From Ficedula albicollis (taxonomy: Eukaryota; Chordata; Aves; Passeriformes; Muscicapidae): a DNA stretch of 64,000 nucleotides. How positions within the stretch are numbered: position 1 is the first letter of the stretch; the number at the start of each line of letters is the position of its first letter. The position numbers and the translations under genes were made by a program. The notes beneath the pieces were generated by a model. The model saw nothing but the letters and a program-made list of their open reading frames with translations. It was not told the DNA's origin and did not search any database. The DNA lies in the NCBI RefSeq assembly GCF_000247815.1, contig NC_021674.1, positions 29,700,901 through 29,764,900 on the forward strand. The letters are read 5' to 3'. This document shows, one piece after another, positions 25,596-37,995 of this stretch.

Positions 25596-26890
25596 GTAAG
25601 AACTACACCTTGGCTGCTCAGAGGAAAAAGCAAAGTACAAAATAATTTAATGCCTTCACAATCCTCCATCAATCTATTTAAAAACAGTCTCCTTGAAATA
25701 CAGAAATAAAAATTTTTAGAAAATTGCAGATTTTCTTCCAACTTCTAAAGCAGCTGCAGGCTTCCACATAGCTTTACAACAATCTGCTGCATCATCAGTA
25801 TTACAAAGGTGGTTTTGGTTTTGGCCTGAGGCTTTTTTCTCTAATAGCTTATGAATACTCATGACTCTATCTTTCCAGCCTTCTCAGAGAAAGGGAGTCT
25901 GAAAGAATAAATAAAAACATTTGAAAATAAGATAAATCAGAGCGTGTATGTAGAATTGTAGAATGCAGGAACTAGGCACAAATTTTTTTGCAGTTGTGAT
26001 TTTGTCTTTAAAATATTTTAATCCCCCTCCCAGAAATTATTCTATTAAAATAAAATGGTGACAGTTTCAGGCTTGGCAAAGATTATGTGTCTTGTTTTCT
26101 CAAAGGAGGAACTGCTTTGTGAAAATTAGCTTAGCAGGTTAACAGAAACTACTAGGGTTTTGAGCCTCTGTATTTTTTCTACTGTGTTTATTTCCACATT
26201 CTTTTCTCCCACTGAAACATTATGCCAAGTCACTCTACTTCCAGAAGTTATATACTTATTGTGCTCAACAGTTCTGGCTATTAAAGCCCTTAGGAAAATA
26301 CGGTCAAGTTACTATTTTTCCTACTGCATTAGTAAGAAGAAAGCACAAGGGGTTTTTTCTTTCATTTTCCAAAACAATCCATTTCTAGAGCAGAAGAAAA
26401 TAGTGGAAAATATCATCCCCCAAAACCAAATGTTTTAAATTGCACTTGGGTTTAAGAAAAGCAGAAGAAAAATAGAAGCTAAAATGGAATTTAGAGAGCA
26501 CCTTCTCAATATACTGTGGGTTTTTATGTTTTATATTGTTGCTAAATAAATGAAAATCCATCAAGCATAGTCCCTTATTGGTGTTCTGTGATCACCTTGT
26601 AAATTACATAAAAATAAAGGAGTTTTAAATTCAGAGTAATTTCTTCTTTGTTTTTCCATTTTGGTTCACTGATTCAGCAACTGAGAACTTAATTAGTAGC
26701 ACGAAGACAAGGATATTAGACTGCTGTATATGTCAGTCACACAAACCAACTACTGCTACAGTCAGTAAGGAACAGTGAAAATAACCATAATTACAGAGGT
26801 AGGATATGTAAAAAAGAAGTTTTTCCTTTCAGTTCCACATGTCCTTCTGTATTGCAATTTTTGTCGCTGTATTTCTAATCTCCCAAGATT

Positions 26891-27278
26891 AAAGATGCAG
26901 GTGGAAATTCTTAGCTCTCTCAGCTGATTAGAACAGTTTCATTGTATTACATCATCTTACACCACCAGAGGATCTATCAAAAGCAGTCATAAGTCAATGA
27001 TTTAACAGCATAACAAGAGTTCAGCTGGGACTGGAGACTCAGCAGCACAAAGGATTTCATCTGTCGGGAGATGTCCTGAGTGCCAAAGATGCAGGTGGAA
27101 ATTCTTAGCTCTCTCAGCTGATTAGAACAGTTTCATTGTATTACATCATCTTACACCACCAGAGGATCTATCAAAAGCAGTCATAAGTCAATTATTTAAC
27201 AGCATAACAAGAGTTCAGCTGGGACTGGAGACTCAGCAGCACAAAGGATTTCATCTGTCAGGAGATGTCCTGAGTGCC
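26891..27278. repeat. Tandem doublet, 194-bp unit
   Basis: 'aaagatgcaggtggaaattc' begins at 26891 and 27085. Differences are few (tcaatgattt/tcaattattt; gtcggga/gtcagga). The second copy ends exactly where the next doublet starts. Confidence 0.95.
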
Positions 27279-27454
27279 ACGTGATTGTTTACTTCTGCAT
27301 GTGTATGAAAACTTAATTCCCCCACAGAAGGCAAAAATCCTATTGATCTGTTCAGATGTATAGCTACACGTGATTGTTTACTTCTGCATGTGTATGAATA
27401 CTTAATTCCCCCACAGTAGGCAAAAATTCTATTGATCTGTTCAGATGTATAGCT
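27278..27454. repeat. Tandem doublet, 89-bp unit, abutting the previous one
   Basis: 'cacgtgattgtttacttctg' begins at 27278 and 27367. Copies differ at tgaaaac/tgaatac, agaagg/agtagg and atcct/attct. Confidence 0.95.
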
Positions 27455-27808
27455 GCCTGAAGCAAGGAAACACATGGCATAGTCACATCCATAATTTCCT
27501 TGGTAAACTCACTACATAAAGCTTTTCCACTTAGAATTAAGTCTTTGACTCAGCACTACAGTATTTTTAACCCTTTGTGAGAGGTCTGTAGTTGATAAGC
27601 AAGTAGCCTTCCCACACTAAAGAGATAGTGGCTGATTTTTGGAACCTACATAAGACCATTAAGAAGTCCTGAGATGAATTCCCTGCTAAACTGTGCCATA
27701 TCTAACAATGCATCTGAAGAATAAAATCCTTCATGGTGAAAAAAAGGGGAGACAGAAAAATTAACTTTCTTACTCACTTGAGTTCACAAGAATACTTTCT
27801 TATTTCAG

Positions 27809-27915
27809 GAGCTCACCAAATTCAAGTACATCTATTCCTCTGACTGGAGACAGCCAGGCTGATGCTGACATCCTAGCATTCATTAAAGCAAGACAGAACA
27901 TCCTGCAAAAGAAAG
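27809..27915 (+). CDS. KIF6: KIF6 coding exon (conserved SIPLTGDSQ tail)
   Basis: This 107-bp exon (acceptor ctttcttatttcag, donor gtaaat) enters phase 2 and leaves phase 1. It encodes SSPNSSTSIPLTGDSQAD, then ADILAFIKARQNILQKK. The match with human KIF6 is close: SIPLTGDSQ, then FIKARQ and ILQK. This short conserved helix near the C terminus is diagnostic for the family member. Confidence 0.96.
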
Positions 27916-30678
27916 GTAAATCCTGCCAAAAAAATAGGAAGCCAAACCAAAATCCCCTGTACAACATTTTAAACTCAAAATAGCTTTAGTTGATATTATA
28001 CTGAGGCAAGTGAGAACTGATTCTGGCTTCAGTTATATTACATTATGTGCTCAGCTGTTCTAAACATTTGAGGTTCTTCACATGTATTTCTTAAGTAGCT
28101 CACTGCTAAAGTGCAAAGCTATGAAAGCTCTCTGTTTTACTAAGCCACCATCAGTGAATGTCTGGGATATGCATGGCTGTGCAACCTGCATAGTATATTA
28201 TTCTACCCTTAAGCAAATGCCTTTGAATGTGGTTTCTTGATGATTCAAATTTTTCTGTATGGATTTTCTTTACACTATCTGTACTGGTTTTCATCTGGTA
28301 CAAATTTCGTTGTAAAAGTTGAAACCAAACAAAGATTACTCAAATGATTGCACTGTACCCCTACCTCAGGAGGCAGACTGGCCCACTGTGCCTAGCAAAG
28401 AGTATGTCCTTAACAGGTATTTCACTATGCCAAGGATAAATGAAAATTTCTATGAGTATTTGTCATTAAATCAGGTACTGAGAGCAATCATAGGAAGGCA
28501 ATAAAGTTCACTCTGGAGTGTAGATAAGCAAAATTGGCAGGAAGCAGAAAGCAATAAATAAACAACAGTGGCACTGCAAGGTAGCCTAAAAGTAATTTAT
28601 CATCATAAAGAAAAATGAGACGTGCTTTTTTTTTCCCCCCTGAATAATAGTTTTCAGTGGCAGCAACCAATTAGACAGAATATGAGCGTGTTAGTGGTTA
28701 CTGAAGCAATAACTTTCCATCAGCACTTCGGTGCTGATGACAGCATTTTTCAACAAGCTATCTGCACCTGGCAGATGGTGTTAGCACTGTCACAAAGTGG
28801 GGCTTTGGTATCACACTGCTTATCAGAAAACTGTCAGGTAAACACACACTGGCTGAAAAAACAGCCTCCCTACACTCATCCAAAGCAAACACTTAACACA
28901 CTTAGGCTTTGGGATCCCTTTTGTCTGTATTTAGAAAAGCTGTTGTCAGGTTTCTTTTGCAAATGAAATTAAACTGGATTTATAGGCAGCTCATCAGAAG
29001 GAGGTTAGAGATAAATGTCTTACAACAAACATTTTGAGCCTTCAGAAGGTCCAAACCTGACTCAGTCTGTGACATAGAGTAATGCAATTAACAGGAGCAC
29101 ATCTCATCCTATGTCCCTCTCAAATGCCTTTTCCATTCAGATTGTTTTCAGCCAGTGGCTATCACCTGGCATCATCCATCAGTTTCAGAAGGGACTAGAC
29201 TTTATCAACATTGACAACTACTTAAACCCCAAGTCATAGAAGGTATTCTTACAGAAAAAAGGGCAGTCAACACTTCTTAAATTATTCTGAAGTTCAGTCA
29301 GACAAGCTGCCCTAAGTAGATGAAAGAGGAGTGGAGAAGTGTTTGATCGTCCTGGCAGTGCAGGGCTTGATGACTCAACAAATTGCTAAGCAGAAGCAGG
29401 AGAATGAAAAAGTAAAGAGACTATATCAGTTCAACAAACGTGTAGGGACCTGATGTGTCATAGACAAGAGACAGCTCAGCAGCAAGTTCTGAGAAGGATT
29501 TGGAGTCAATCTAGCAGACAAAAGAAGGCTTTTCTTCCTCGTGAGGAAAGGGAAAACCTTCCAAATTTAAGGGATGCAGCCACTGATAGCAGTGTCAATT
29601 GTAAATTCTAATTTAGTAGGATGAAGGAGGAGAACTAGAGAGTTTTCTTTTAGGGGAAGGGATGGGAGCTCTGATCTCCCCTTTCCTGCCCCCACAAAAA
29701 ACAACTTTCAGATGTAAAGTAGAGTTAGGTAGAGAGGAAGAGTAGAAGAAGAGTGTAGTCTCACTTCAAACTTTGAGGGAAAAACTCTATGTATCATCAG
29801 TCACACAATTTTTCTTCAAGAAATTTCAAGCATATAAAAATGAACCAAAGAGAAATTATTTGCCCAGAGCCATTAAGCTGAGTCAGACACTTTCCCACAG
29901 TATCTAAGTGTGCTGAGTCCCAGTTCGGTGCTCTGTTGCTTTCTTACCAAACTCTCTGCAACTGAGATGTTCAACAATCCTTTCTACATTTGCATGCAAA
30001 TGTATTCACACTCTGCACTGTGACACACACAGTGCCCTGCAGGAAACAACATGAGGAAGCATAGGGTCAGCCAAGCCAAAGTCTGCTGGGCTTAGAAACT
30101 GTCAACATCCTTATTGCTCTTTCCTTTATTGATCCTGACCCTTTCAAACTGTTGTATTAGCATCTCAGAAGCAAACTGAGGGCTCTACTATACATTAGAG
30201 GGGGGGAAAAAAAAGAGAATAAACGTGTGCAGAAGCCAACAGAGTGGAAAATGAGTTTCATAAATAGAAAGCATGGGAATGTTCAATATCCTCAGTGACA
30301 GTAATGCAAGGGTGGGAATAAGAAGTCTCAGTAAAGATTACCTCAGGGACTGTGGGTTATTACCATTTGCTTTCTAAACAGAGCGGAATTAAAGCAGGTA
30401 CATTCACAGGGACTTGCTGGGATTGTTAGAGCATTGTAATAACTACACTGGAAAGCTTTTTAGAAAAAGATTACCTGCCAAACATGCTTTTGATGCCATG
30501 TTCAGTGTTGGGGTAAAGAAATGAAAGTTCAGAAAAGTAGATGAATTATTTTTGTGTCTTAAAAGATTTAAATTAAAGAATTTTTTTTCTTTCTTCTGTT
30601 TTGAGTTTCTGAAGTTTGTTTTAAAACAGACAATGCTACCTGAAATGTAGTCTAATATATTTCTTCATCTCCTTTCAG
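27916..30678 (+). other. KIF6: Last KIF6 intron (2.8 kb)
   Basis: No interspersed element or further exon recognised. A 114-codon open frame at 28622-28966 has no splice context and no familiar sequence. Confidence 0.75.
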
Positions 30679-30695
30679 GCTTGGGCAACAAATGA
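30679..30695 (+). CDS. KIF6: KIF6 last coding exon and stop
   Basis: The acceptor ctcctttcag is followed by GC TTG GGC AAC AAA TGA, completing a split Gly and ending the protein in GLGNK. Human KIF6 ends CLGSN, which supports both the exon and the stop at 30693-30695. Only 17 coding bases are present; the rest of the exon is 3' UTR. Confidence 0.93.
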
Positions 30696-31370
30696 AGTTC
30701 TTGTCACAGTCCACTATTTCCTTTTAGAAACAGTCAAAGACTTTTATTCTTTCCCTTCCTCTTCTGTTTAGAAACAGGTACAAGTAAGTACTTCAGATGT
30801 ACAGGTTTAATTGGTAAGGGTATATAAATTGTCTTTGACAGCAAAATCCATTTCTCTGACAACAGATATTTGAGTATTGCACTCAGTATCTTCACCCTGC
30901 ATTAAGATTAACAAAACTGAAACATCTAATCAGGAGTTTGCAAACATATTTGTTAATGAGAATTCGTACATTTCTAAATTTTAAAATTATCTCATGTATT
31001 AATGCTCTTATGCATCTTTAATCTGGGAAGGGCTTATTAGTACTGATAGGGTTTTTTACATCGATTCGCATAAGGCTTTGTTAATTATCCCTATTGACCA
31101 TCAAGAGACATCGATTCATTATCATTCATTATCATCCATATCAGATTATTAGAATACTGAGATTGCATTGTAATATAAAAACAAATGCATTTTAGGAAGT
31201 AATTCTAGAGTTCAAAATTTCCCAACTGTTTTCTTTGTATTTTAATAGATTAAATGTTGTGCAGAATGGATTAAATGTTGTGCAAAATGCACACCCTCCC
31301 AAAATACAGGTTTCAGAAGAAACAATTATACATAATAGGCTTTAAATAAAACAAGGCAAATACTTCTGAA
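30696..31370 (+). other. KIF6: Likely KIF6 3' UTR
   Basis: AT-rich DNA follows the stop without further coding signal. The end is set by the first AATAAA seen (31345-31350) plus about 20 bases; later AATAAA-like sites near 31.5 and 31.6 kb may also be used. The true end needs transcript data. Confidence 0.5.
31345..31350 (+). promoter_or_regulatory. Candidate polyadenylation signal AATAAA (KIF6)
   Basis: First canonical AATAAA after the KIF6 stop, about 650 bases downstream. No clear GT-rich downstream element was verified. Confidence 0.4.
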
Positions 31371-32849
31371 AAACCAACGAGATATGAAAATTTAAATGTA
31401 ATTTTATCTTAAATACAATGTAATTTCACTATTGACTTGGTACTATTTTATTGCATAATATCCAGTAATGAAACAATTTGTTTTAGACATCAAATTAAAA
31501 TAAAAAATGCAATGCAAAGTACAGTCTTTGAGATATGCACACTACATTGAAGCTGTCACTTTTCATGCTAGTGATAATCTTATAGTCATGCATTTAGAAG
31601 CATATGGGCTGTTCACATAAAAATAAAACAATATACTGGCAAAAGTCACATATTCTCAAGGATGTATATTTCTTTATAAGCGTGCTGATACTTAATTCTT
31701 TGTCAAATTCATAATTATAGAGAAGTACATGGTGAATTTCTGTGTTCAAACCTACAGAAGATATGTTTGTCCAATTAACAGCTAATATGCAATCAATTTT
31801 AAAATATTAAAGTTGTACCCTTTTTTGCATTTTAATTTTCTGTAAAAGTCCATACAGATATTATATAAATTGGTAAGCTTTAGCAGAATTTAATACGTGC
31901 AAACTGAGATAAAAGATCTACTCTTGCTTTGAGAAGAGTTCAAGGATTTGGTCAGAAGTGGAAAAATTCACAGGCCTTCTCCCTTTTAGATGTTTGCATT
32001 GTTGGAGATTATATTAAAATGAATTTTTAATCCAGAATTTTTATCTGTCATTATTTTTCTTCTTCTCACTCTGTTATATATAAACATTGTATTATGCACT
32101 GTATTGTTGTTCATGCAGCTTTGCTGAGGATAGCAGGGCCACATTCCTGCTTCCATTCAACACTGCTAGCTGGAGAAGAGCCACAGGTTCCTAAATGTTG
32201 TTGTATCAAGCAACCGTCTTTTCTTGTTTCCAGTGAAATATCCATTGTGGTGAATTTATTTGAAGGTGGCTGAAAGGGAATCACAACATCTCCTTCCTTT
32301 TGACATTGGAGCATTTCCAATAGCTTTGAGTAACTGGTTAAAAGAAGGATCTTAGTGCTATCTTCACATGAGTTATGTGACGCTGCTCCTACTTGATGAT
32401 TCAGTGCTCTGGTCTCAGTTTGCCACACATCTGACTCAGAGAGAAAATAATTCCTTGCTCTTCTGTTTCAAAATTCTCTAGCCTTTTTCTTACACTATTG
32501 GAAATTTCATAAGAAATTCAATCACTGATTGGCACAATGGTCTAAGATTAAGATTATACCAGGCACTTTGGATAAAAATGCATCCAGTAATAGAAAGCCA
32601 TATAAATATATAAAACCATATAAATAAATAAAAAGTCTTTCTTGCATCTTTTGAAAATTTTCATAAGATCATGTGGAAAGAAAAGATTGCTCATTTAGTA
32701 AATAATAGTCTTAAGACATAAAGTGTTCTCTTTTTTTAAAAACTTCTCCTCTCTTCAAAAATTGCCTTTTGGGTCCACAGGAAAATTTGGGTTATCTCTG
32801 CAGGTCTTTAATCCTACTTCTTCCTCAAAAGAGCATGAGGTACAAGATC

Positions 32850-33100
32850 AAACCAAGCTGCTGAGGGCTTTGTTCAATGTGGTCACGAAAACCTCTAAGA
32901 ATGGAGAATGCATAACCTTTCTAAGCAGTTCATTCTAATTAATTCTAACTGTCATAGTGGCAAAAAGGTTTTCCCTAGTGTCCAGCCTGAACTTTTATTT
33001 TTGTCATTATGTCTCTCCCTCTCACAAGCCACACTGTCAAAAGCCTGGCTCCAGCTTTTGATGGCTTTTCTTTGGGTGCTGGAGGGCTGCTTCTCTAAGT
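32850..33100 (-). mobile_element. CR1 LINE fragment, reverse orientation
   Basis: The sequence follows the reverse complement of avian CR1: 'ctgctgagggctttgttcaa', 'gaaaacctctaagaatggag', 'tgtccagcctgaactttta', 'aaaagcctggctccagcttt' and 'gtgctggagggctgcttct'. Substitutions and small indels show it is old. Boundaries are approximate. Confidence 0.85.
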
Positions 33101-36100
33101 CTATGTGGCTTTGTGAAAGCATTTATTGCTTCAGAAAATTTTTGTTGGCCACAGACAACCAAAGTTTCTTCTTTTAATAATCTCTCTTCATATAACTTCA
33201 AGATTAATTTGAAACAACCCAAGCATTTACTACACTGAAGAAACAATCAGAGGCCCACATTTAACCTGGTCCTGAATCCTCTCTAAGCCACCTTTAAAAA
33301 AGCACTGCTAAGCATGGCATTCCTCATGCATGTCCCACTCCAGTCAATTCACATGATATCAAGCTGGGTTTGGTTCAATGTTCATATGGTAAATAGAATT
33401 TATTTATTATCTGCAACCAGAATAAAATATCCAATTTTTTTTTTTTTTGTGAGGATATCTTGAGGAAGTAGCTCTACAGTTCTAGATTCCATACAGATAT
33501 TTCTGGGATTAATTGATGCCAGGCATTGTAGATCATCTCATCTTTTATTTCAACACATTTCCAATCTTCTGTATCGTTAATTTCGGAAGAAGATACATGT
33601 CCTCTGCTGTGTTACAGCACTGTAGCTTCTGGGAGGCTCAGGATGTGACCCAGATTGTAACAAAGACCAAGGGGTCTGTTCTCATTTATGTTGAATCTGC
33701 CAGGGCTCCGTACACAGTCTGGACCTGCATTAGTGAAACCCTTGAACTAACCAGGTTTTGGCTTAGGCATTTCATTACTTCCTGGCCACTGCAGCTTTCC
33801 AGAGAGCTCCAAGAAGAAAATGACATAACCTTATGTTGAGATTCTCTTTCTTGGAAGATGGACATGGCCCAACTCAATCTCCCTGGGTCACTCCCCTGTT
33901 TATTTAAGAAAGGGGCTTTGAAGAAGAGTAATGAGTTTTACATGTGTAACAATGTAAGTATACAATGTAATATATACTTAACTGGTTTAATCAATCATGG
34001 GATGCCAGTATTTTATGTCAGTAGTATAAACTGAGAGCACTTCAACATAATAAAATGTTAATATCTTATAAATGTTGCTGCAAACATGCAGCTGGTGAAT
34101 ATGGATGCCAAGAAGATGAACGTCTGGGAATGCCTTGTTACATATAGCATATTTGGTAGCTCTATATAGAATTTGTTTGTCTTTTCAAAGTGAATTTTAA
34201 ATAACCACAAAAATCAAACTGCTGGTTTTATGTTATTTCGAATTATTCACTTTTGTTGTGGCTTTAATCAATGTTAAATAAACTTTTTCTAGTATTTTTT
34301 TCTTAACATTTTTTCTTCCTGCAATGTTTGCTTTGGACCCCCACCTATAAGACAAGCAAAGTAAACTGAGTATTTATAGCAGCTACTATCCATACCTTGA
34401 TTTGACACCACCACAATAAAACAGAAGATTCCTTTTCTCTTTTCCTTGAGGAAAAGCTCAGGAATGGCACCTAAGATTTTCTAAAGGTTACCTTCTGTTC
34501 ATTTTAGAGAGCAACTGCAGTGCTTCATTTGACACAGACAGTGAACTAAACAAATATTTGTGGACCAAAAGTGGATTTACTCAAATGCATTTATACCACT
34601 AAAGAACAGAAACATGGTCTGCCTGCAATACAGTAATTACAGAATGCAAAAAAACTTTTTTTTCTTCCTATGGAATCTGTCTGAGTAAAATACTGTTGAA
34701 ATCTTAGCATTCTTTATAGTATTTATCTGAGAATGCTTCATGTTTTCACCTATGTGAACATAAATCAGGAAGTCAAAATAATTGGAGTGAGAACAAAATC
34801 AGAATTAAATATTGACAGATGACAGTGTCATGCCTGAAGAAATGCAATGGTTCTCTTATTTATATTTAATATGGTTCTAAAATAATTTCCTTAATTCTTC
34901 TCTGCAGTGCAGAGTTTAAAAGTCATTCAAGGAGTAAAACGAAATAATTCAATATTTCCTTGTACAAAGTGTTCAGGCTTAAATGCTTAGCACGTGAAAA
35001 AATGAATTCCCAGATCTTTGCATTCACTTTGTCAACTATTTCTCTACAGAGACCTTTCTACAGAAAAACTAGTCCAAAAATCATTCTCCATCAGAAGCTT
35101 GAGAATAACAGGATCAGTCAATATGTCTTTCAAGTTGTTTTATTACTTAATTTAGAAACAGCTTTTTTGTGTTGATGTAAATTATACTTCTGATCACAAT
35201 GGTATTTTTTCTGGCTTTTGAAAACCAGTGAGGAAAGTGAAGAAGAACAGTCAACTTCCATGTTCAGCTACTCTTAAAAAGTTCTTGTATTCTGTATTTT
35301 TTATTCCTAAAGTTTATGTACATAGGTTTTGTTTATTTTTTATTCAGAAGAGCATTAGAAAAGCAACAAGAGAAATTAAGACTAGAATGTGCTTTGTCAT
35401 GCTGTCATAAAAAGCTATTTGCTAGTATTATTATTTCAGCACATTGTATATGACGTCTTTTTACCTGGAATCCAAATTGAATTTCTGACGTGGTAAGCCA
35501 TGCTGAACTCCCTCTTCCAGATTCAGAACTCGCACAAACACCATAAATCTTCAGTTTACTTCCAAATGTACATATTTAAGTTTCTTTTTTCCTCTCACAA
35601 GGCATAATTTCTGGGCTGCTGCACAGATTCTGGCTTTATTTGGTTCCTGTATTGCAGCCTGACACTAGAGGGGGAAAGAACCAAACCAGTAGGAATAACT
35701 GTAGTATAGAAATAAGCACACTTTGATGATGTTAGTGACTCAATTTGCAAAATCTTAGAAAATTAAGATCCCAAAAGTAAGTCTGAGTGGACATTTATTC
35801 TTAAGGCATAATTTACACTGTCAGCTGGCACGCTTTGTTGATCTGAACTGAAAGAACAGAGGGTACAAAAAACTGATTATGAGCTGTATTTGTTCATTTA
35901 TATCTTATAGTTTCATACCCTTAATTTGGAAATGTGCTTCAACTGAGAGAATTTGTCCCAGCCCAGCTGATCACAATTCCATGCTTTGCATCCATTTCAG
36001 AAAACCAGCAAGCTGGCGTTCTCTTAGCATGGTAGTCATAGGTCCTGTCAACAACAACACAATGAACACCTGGATCTCCACCAGAGACAGCCCTGCTAGT

Positions 36101-36816
36101 GCAATACCCCAGGCTTGTCCACCCATATCATTGCACTGGGGATGGAATAACAAGCTGTACCTTTTAGTTATGGAAGTCAGACACAAGACTGATGTTCTTG
36201 TTAGATCCTGTGTGACTAAATGTCATCCTTAGCACAGAACAAGAGAAGGCCTTCTATCCATGATAATAAGCTGGATGTCTCAGCTGATTCAGATCAGTTT
36301 GATTTATGATGTTGTTGCAGTGCTCAGTAGTATCAATGCTACTATAACTTCCATCTCCAAAATATTTGCTTTTTCAGCTGAAAAGAAACACCAGACCACC
36401 AAGGCTCTGAGTTCTTGCACATAGCACTTCCCTATTGAAATCTTTCCATTCTCCTACTCACACTGACAGAACAGTCCCAGACAAAGTCCAGGATGGTCTC
36501 CTGGGAATTATCCACAATAGTTTTCACTTTTCAGAATGGTAACTGACCTTTTGCTGCTGTCAGTCATCCTCCTCTGGATGATGGCTGGCTGCAGGTTACA
36601 AGCACAGTACAAATGGCAAGTCCAGGGATTTTCCCAGATACAGATATGAATGAAATAATTTTTCAGTCTTGTTCTGTAAGCACTATCTCTTGTTTGAGGA
36701 TAGATGTAAAACCATATGAATGCTAAGCAAAGTAGGGATATCTATATTCAGAACTTTTCAACTGTAAGGGAGTATAATAACAAAATTGCAACCCTAGCCA
36801 CCTGGCCATCTTGGCA

Positions 36817-36848
36817 CGTGTGTGTGTGTGTCTCTGTGTGTGTGTTTG
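36817..36848. repeat. (TG)n microsatellite with TCTC interruption
   Basis: Two short runs of alternating T and G around 'tgtgtctctgtgtg'. Confidence 0.9.
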
Positions 36849-37782
36849 TTTTCTTTCAGAAGCAGTGTGACACAGGTGACACTTGCCATAAAGCTCTTCC
36901 CACAGAAAAGGTGCAAGCCCAGCTCATTTCTAGCGCATGATAATTATTTAGGCTCCCATGAGTGAAACACTGATACTTTTTTAGCTAATGATTAACCTTA
37001 AGCCCTCCTTCCCCCTTAAGTATTTGGATTAAAAGGGCAAAACGGAGACTGAAGGTAGTAGGCATGAGTGGTTAATTCTTGGAGTCATCTGACAGGGTTC
37101 AGGAGCAGTAGGCCAGGCAGTGAGGGGATTGATCCTGTTAGGACTAGAAAAGAAAGCGGTTCTGTTGTGTGACCAAGTTAAATTCAGGATGTTTATAAGC
37201 TTCACTGTGCTGGTTTTACTGGTGCCAGCAATGTTTGTATGGTACAGCTATTGACTCTTCCATTTATTCAGCTCCATACTCTTTCTTCTGGGGAGTCTGC
37301 TGTAATTCGAGAGTTTAGAGCATTTTGTTGTACAGAAGTCTAGTGTTTAGAGTAAGGTTTTACTCGTCAAGACTTTAAGAGTCCATCTGTGGCTCCATAT
37401 TCACATGACCTGGGGTAAGTCATATAACCACAGTTTTGATTCAGCTTCCCAGACTAGAAACTAATACCAACCTCAGAGGGCTTTATTCATTGGATTGAGA
37501 TCTTTGGATAAAAGCTAATAGAAGAAAAACACTATGATTCACACTCTTACTAAGCTATAAATGTTCACCCTTTATTTTTGATAGAGAACAGATGTGGAGG
37601 GATAGAATTTCTCTGTTAGTCTCATTTTGTAAGCCCTGATACCCTGATGTTTTATTGAAAAACTCTCCAGGGCAGTAGCTGGGAACATGGATGTGTGATT
37701 CCTGGGTGTTTTGGGTAGGTTACATCTTGGACCAGTAACTTATGAAGTACTGAGCAGGGACTGGCAAGGGCAGATCAGCAGC

Positions 37783-37995
37783 ATGCCCCTCCTCACCATG
37801 CACAGCCAGCAGATCAGCTGGACTCCACTGCTGGTACTGGGGTACCTCTTTTACCTCCTCCTGGGTGCTATGGTATTCCAGCTGCTGGAGAAGCAGGCAG
37901 AAACACATTTTCGGGACCAGTTCCAGCTGGAAAAACTCAAGTTCCTGCAGAATTACACGTGTTTGGACAGACAAGCCCTGGAGCAGTTTGTACAG
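37783..37995 (+). CDS. KCNK16: KCNK16 coding exon 1 (TM1 and cap helix)
   Basis: This exon encodes 71 residues and leaves phase 0 at donor gtaaga. TM1 is LLVLGYLFYLLLGAMVFQLL. It is followed by RDQFQLEKLKFLQNYTCLD, which matches human TALK-1 (RDQFQLEKLRFLENYTCLD) almost exactly; NYT is a glycosylation sequon next to the conserved cap Cys. Two in-frame ATGs are likely starts: 37783 (gcagcATGC) and 37798 (ctcaccATGC), both with A at -3. The upstream frame continues open to 37711 but looks like 5' UTR. The downstream Met would give 289 residues and is close to the human start in length. Confidence 0.92.

Larger units (their letters stand above)
25596..27808 (+). other. KIF6: KIF6 intron (2.2 kb)
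   Basis: Intronic DNA whose second half is occupied by two abutting tandem doublets (26891-27278 and 27278-27454). No exon is seen. Confidence 0.8.
1028..30695 (+). other. KIF6: KIF6 gene, 3' part (span of visible coding exons)
   Basis: This span holds the last coding exons of kinesin family member 6, a plus-end-type microtubule motor of about 814 residues in human. Seven exons (one of them doubled) join in consistent phase with canonical AG/GT borders and give about 189 residues ending in TGA. Identity rests on short motifs shared with my memory of human KIF6: VEIEHLQLLM, the E-WW-EEA block, SIPLTGDSQ, FIKARQ-ILQK and the final LG-N. The motor domain and neck lie upstream of position 1. KCNK16 follows on the same strand, as in the conserved vertebrate gene order. 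The gene is linked in other vertebrates to cilia-related phenotypes; nothing in this window tests that. Confidence 0.9.
31371..37782. other. KIF6-KCNK16 intergenic region
   Basis: About 6.4 kb without a supported gene. It contains one CR1 fragment (about 32.85-33.1 kb), a T run near 33.44 kb and a TG repeat at 36.8 kb. The KCNK16 promoter must lie in its right part, but I see no CpG island and cannot place the transcription start. A 106-codon minus-strand frame at 32111-32428 is discussed under rejected items. Confidence 0.7.

Noticed and set aside
28622..28966. 114-codon frame in the last KIF6 intron as an extra exon
   Set aside because: The phase chain from exon 27809-27915 to 30679 is already complete, and the sequence has no match to the KIF6 tail.
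32111..32428. 106-codon minus-strand frame between KIF6 and KCNK16
   Set aside because: The peptide looks varied enough to be protein, but it has no ATG start at its 5' end, no recognisable family and no clear donor. Many stop-free stretches of this length are expected by chance in 64 kb.
36817..36848. TG repeat as a regulatory Z-DNA element
   Set aside because: Too short and interrupted; no supporting context.
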